From positions 1 through 6,804 of the forward strand of contig JAUXCV010000086.1 in the NCBI GenBank assembly GCA_030618675.1: a DNA stretch of 6,804 bases, in the 5' to 3' direction. Made by a program: the position numbers and the translations under genes. Under the pieces are notes generated by a model. It saw only the letters and a program-made list of their open reading frames with translations, made no database searches and was not told where the DNA came from. Each line of letters opens with the position of its first letter. The first letter of the stretch is position 1. Of the stretch, positions 5,717 to 6,804 are shown piece after piece. The stretch comes from Acidimicrobiia bacterium. GTDB lineage: Bacteria > Actinomycetota > Acidimicrobiia > Spongiisociales > UBA5794.

Positions 5717-6598
5717 ATGCCCCTCAAGAGTCGGACGAACCGTGTGATCGCCGTCGGTTCGCTCGCTCTCCTGGCCGTGGCGTGGGGAGCGATTCCCTTG
5801 TTCGTTCGCGCCGAGATCCCGTCGAGCCATCTGGTAGCGATGCGAGTCACCCTCGGTGCGGTCGTGCTGGTGCTGTTCTCGCTGGCGACAGCGCGATTCA
5901 CGATCCCGAGGGGCCGGTGGCGCGGCGTCGCAGCGCTCGGGATAGCGCTTGCCGCCCATTGGCTTGCGTTCTTCGTGGCACTGAATCTGACAACGGTCGC
6001 CGTGACGCTCGCCATCCTCTATATCGGACCGGTGCTTGCCGCAGTGCTCTCGGGACCGCTTCTCCACGAACGGGTGAGTCGATCCGCCTACATCGGACTC
6101 GCGGTCGCCGTCGCCGGAACGCTGTTCGTGATCAGACCGGGTTCGGGCGCCACTGTGGCGGGGGTGGCCGTAGCGGCGGTCTCCGGCGTGCTTCTGGCGG
6201 CGATCATGCTCCTCGGGAAGCCGCTTGCTGCCGACCTCGGCGGGGTGGTCGTCGCCACGTGGGAACTCGTCGTCGCCTCTGTCGTCCTGGCACCGTTCAC
6301 GGTGCAGGCAGTTCGAGAGTCCGGCGAGTACTGGCCGCAGTTCGTGGTTCTCGGGGCGCTTTTCACCGGCCTTGCCGGGGTTATCTACTGGACGTCGATG
6401 CGACGACTGCCGGTGGCGGTGGTTTCGGTGATCATGTACCTGGAGCCGGCGTCAGCAGTGGTGTGGGCCGCTCTGTTCCTCGGGGAGCGGCCGGACCCGC
6501 TCACATGGCTCGGAGTGATCCTCGTGGTCGCCGCCGGCACGATCGCTACTCGAGGCGTATCCGATGAGGAAGCGGTCGGTGTCACAGAGGCTCTCTGA
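5717..6598 (+). CDS. EamA/DMT-superfamily transporter
   Basis: A 293-residue inner-membrane protein with about ten hydrophobic helices in two EamA repeats (about 12-140 and 148-278), normal for drug/metabolite transporter exporters. Each repeat ends alike: LHERVSRSAYIGLAVAVAG (116-134) and LGERPDPLTWLGVILVVAAG (255-274), with the conserved Glu and Gly. YLEPASAVVWAALFLGE (241-257) is a classical EamA C-terminal segment. Relatives export amino acids, metabolites or drugs; the substrate here is unknown. Either ATG 5717 or the adjacent in-frame GTG 5714 could start it. No Shine-Dalgarno sequence precedes either, while TACGCT sits seven bases before the ATG, so a leaderless transcript is plausible. 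It is divergent from the MFS gene and probably shares control with it. The next transcription unit begins with a SAM riboswitch, which appears separately promoted. Confidence 0.88.
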   Translation: MPLKSRTNRVIAVGSLALLAVAWGAIPLFVRAEIPSSHLVAMRVTLGAVVLVLFSLATARFTIPRGRWRGVAALGIALAAHWLAFFVALNLTTVAVTLAILYIGPVLAAVLSGPLLHERVSRSAYIGLAVAVAGTLFVIRPGSGATVAGVAVAAVSGVLLAAIMLLGKPLAADLGGVVVATWELVVASVVLAPFTVQAVRESGEYWPQFVVLGALFTGLAGVIYWTSMRRLPVAVVSVIMYLEPASAVVWAALFLGERPDPLTWLGVILVVAAGTIATRGVSDEEAVGVTEAL

Positions 6599-6623
6599 GA
6601 CGCACGGATTCCGGTCTGGAGAG
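6591..6623 (+). terminator. stem-loop at the end of the EamA gene
   Basis: CTCTC (6591-6595) pairs with GAGAG (6619-6623) and AGAC (6598-6601) with GTCT (6614-6617), with a small internal loop between. CGG (6605-6607) and CCG (6611-6613) can extend the helix around ATT. The structure overlaps the stop codon and is followed by TCGTTAT rather than a clean U-run. It may be a weak or factor-assisted terminator or a 3'-end stabiliser. Confidence 0.35.
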
Positions 6624-6670
6624 TCGTTATCGACGACGACGCATCGCAACGCGAGGGCTTGATACGTCAT

Positions 6671-6699
6671 GTGAACTGCTGTGTTCGGCGGTATATGAT
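6671..6699 (+). promoter_or_regulatory. promoter candidate for the riboswitch transcript
   Basis: TATGAT (6694-6699) matches five of six bases of the -10 consensus. GTGAAC (6671-6676) lies exactly 17 bases upstream and keeps the TGA core of a -35 box. Initiation would fall near 6706, just before the first riboswitch stem, which is the expected arrangement. Confidence 0.55.
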
Positions 6700-6712
6700 G
6701 CCCGTCAACGAA

Positions 6713-6798
6713 GCGCTCATCCAGAGCGGTGGAGGGACAGGCCCTGCGAAGCCGCGGCAACCGACGCGAACGGTGCCAATGCCTGATCGATGAGGAGC
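6713..6798 (+). promoter_or_regulatory. SAM riboswitch (SAM-I core, apparently lacking P4)
   Basis: The conserved S-box core is plain: AGAGCGGTGGAGGGA (6723-6737), CCGCGGCAACC (6752-6762) and GGTGCCAA (6772-6779). P1 pairs CTCATC (6716-6721) with GATGAG (6789-6794), and GC/GC (6713-6714/6797-6798) may extend it. P2 pairs GCGG (6726-6729) with CCGC (6752-6755). It carries a kink-turn-like TGGA/GCGAAG region and P2b AGGG/CCCT (6733-6736/6742-6745). The P2b loop CAGG (6738-6741) matches CCTG (6782-6785) for the S-box pseudoknot. P3 is GGCAACCG/CGGTGCC around ACGCGAA. Only three bases separate the pseudoknot strand from P1, leaving no room for P4. This resembles what I recall of SAM-I/IV variants. 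It should repress a methionine/SAM-related gene just beyond the window when SAM is bound. Confidence 0.93.
6793..6797 (+). promoter_or_regulatory. Shine-Dalgarno-like site merged with riboswitch P1
   Basis: AGGAG follows GATG and overlaps the 3' strand of P1 (6789-6794). Only seven bases remain to the window end, so a start codon at or just after 6805 would be correctly spaced. Closing of P1 by SAM would then occlude the ribosome site directly. The start codon itself is not visible. Confidence 0.5.
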
Positions 6799-6804
6799 CG
6801 AAGC

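Overview
The window is a GC-rich chromosomal segment from a bacterium that I place in the Actinomycetota. The gene order rpsF-ssb-rpsR-rplI-dnaB is typical of that phylum. The SSB and S6 sequences look actinobacterial, and a gene of the F420-dependent Ddn-like nitroreductase family fits as well. The lineage below phylum is uncertain. A deep-branching, uncultivated-type actinobacterium is possible, and a Chloroflexota source cannot be excluded from sequence alone. No mobile element, CRISPR array, tRNA or rRNA is visible.

Layout, + strand, 32-3561: a housekeeping translation and replication cluster. rpsF (S6), ssb, rpsR (S18) and rplI (L9) are tightly packed, with rpsR and rplI overlapping by 4 bases. 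They end at a very strong UUCG-loop intrinsic terminator (1594-1621). After a leader of about 230 bases come dnaB (replicative helicase, no intein) and a small tandem SH3-like protein whose start codon overlaps the dnaB stop. S6 and S18 bind each other on the 30S subunit, and SSB and DnaB meet at the replication fork, so the cluster couples ribosome and replisome supply.

Layout, 3562-5652, - strand: a Ddn-like deazaflavin-dependent oxidoreductase with a C-terminal membrane segment converges on the SH3 gene. Upstream of it lies a ten-unit heptanucleotide tandem array with three block-wise variants (4280-4349). Next comes a 12-TM major facilitator transporter.

Layout, 5653-6804: the transporter is divergent from a + strand EamA/DMT-type transporter. 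The roughly 61-base intergenic space holds a perfect 12-base palindrome and a directly repeated element, a plausible shared operator. Past the EamA gene, a promoter-like sequence leads into a SAM-sensing riboswitch (6713-6798). It has the SAM-I core but appears to lack the P4 stem. A Shine-Dalgarno-like AGGAG is built into its closing stem just before the window ends, so the controlled gene, probably for methionine or SAM metabolism, should start immediately beyond the edge.

Most of the window is ordinary. The points most worth a second look are the P4-less SAM riboswitch with its apparent direct P1/SD switch, the heptad array, the zinc-ligand-free S18 in the main ribosomal operon, the membrane-anchored F420-type enzyme, and the SH3 protein translationally coupled to DnaB.
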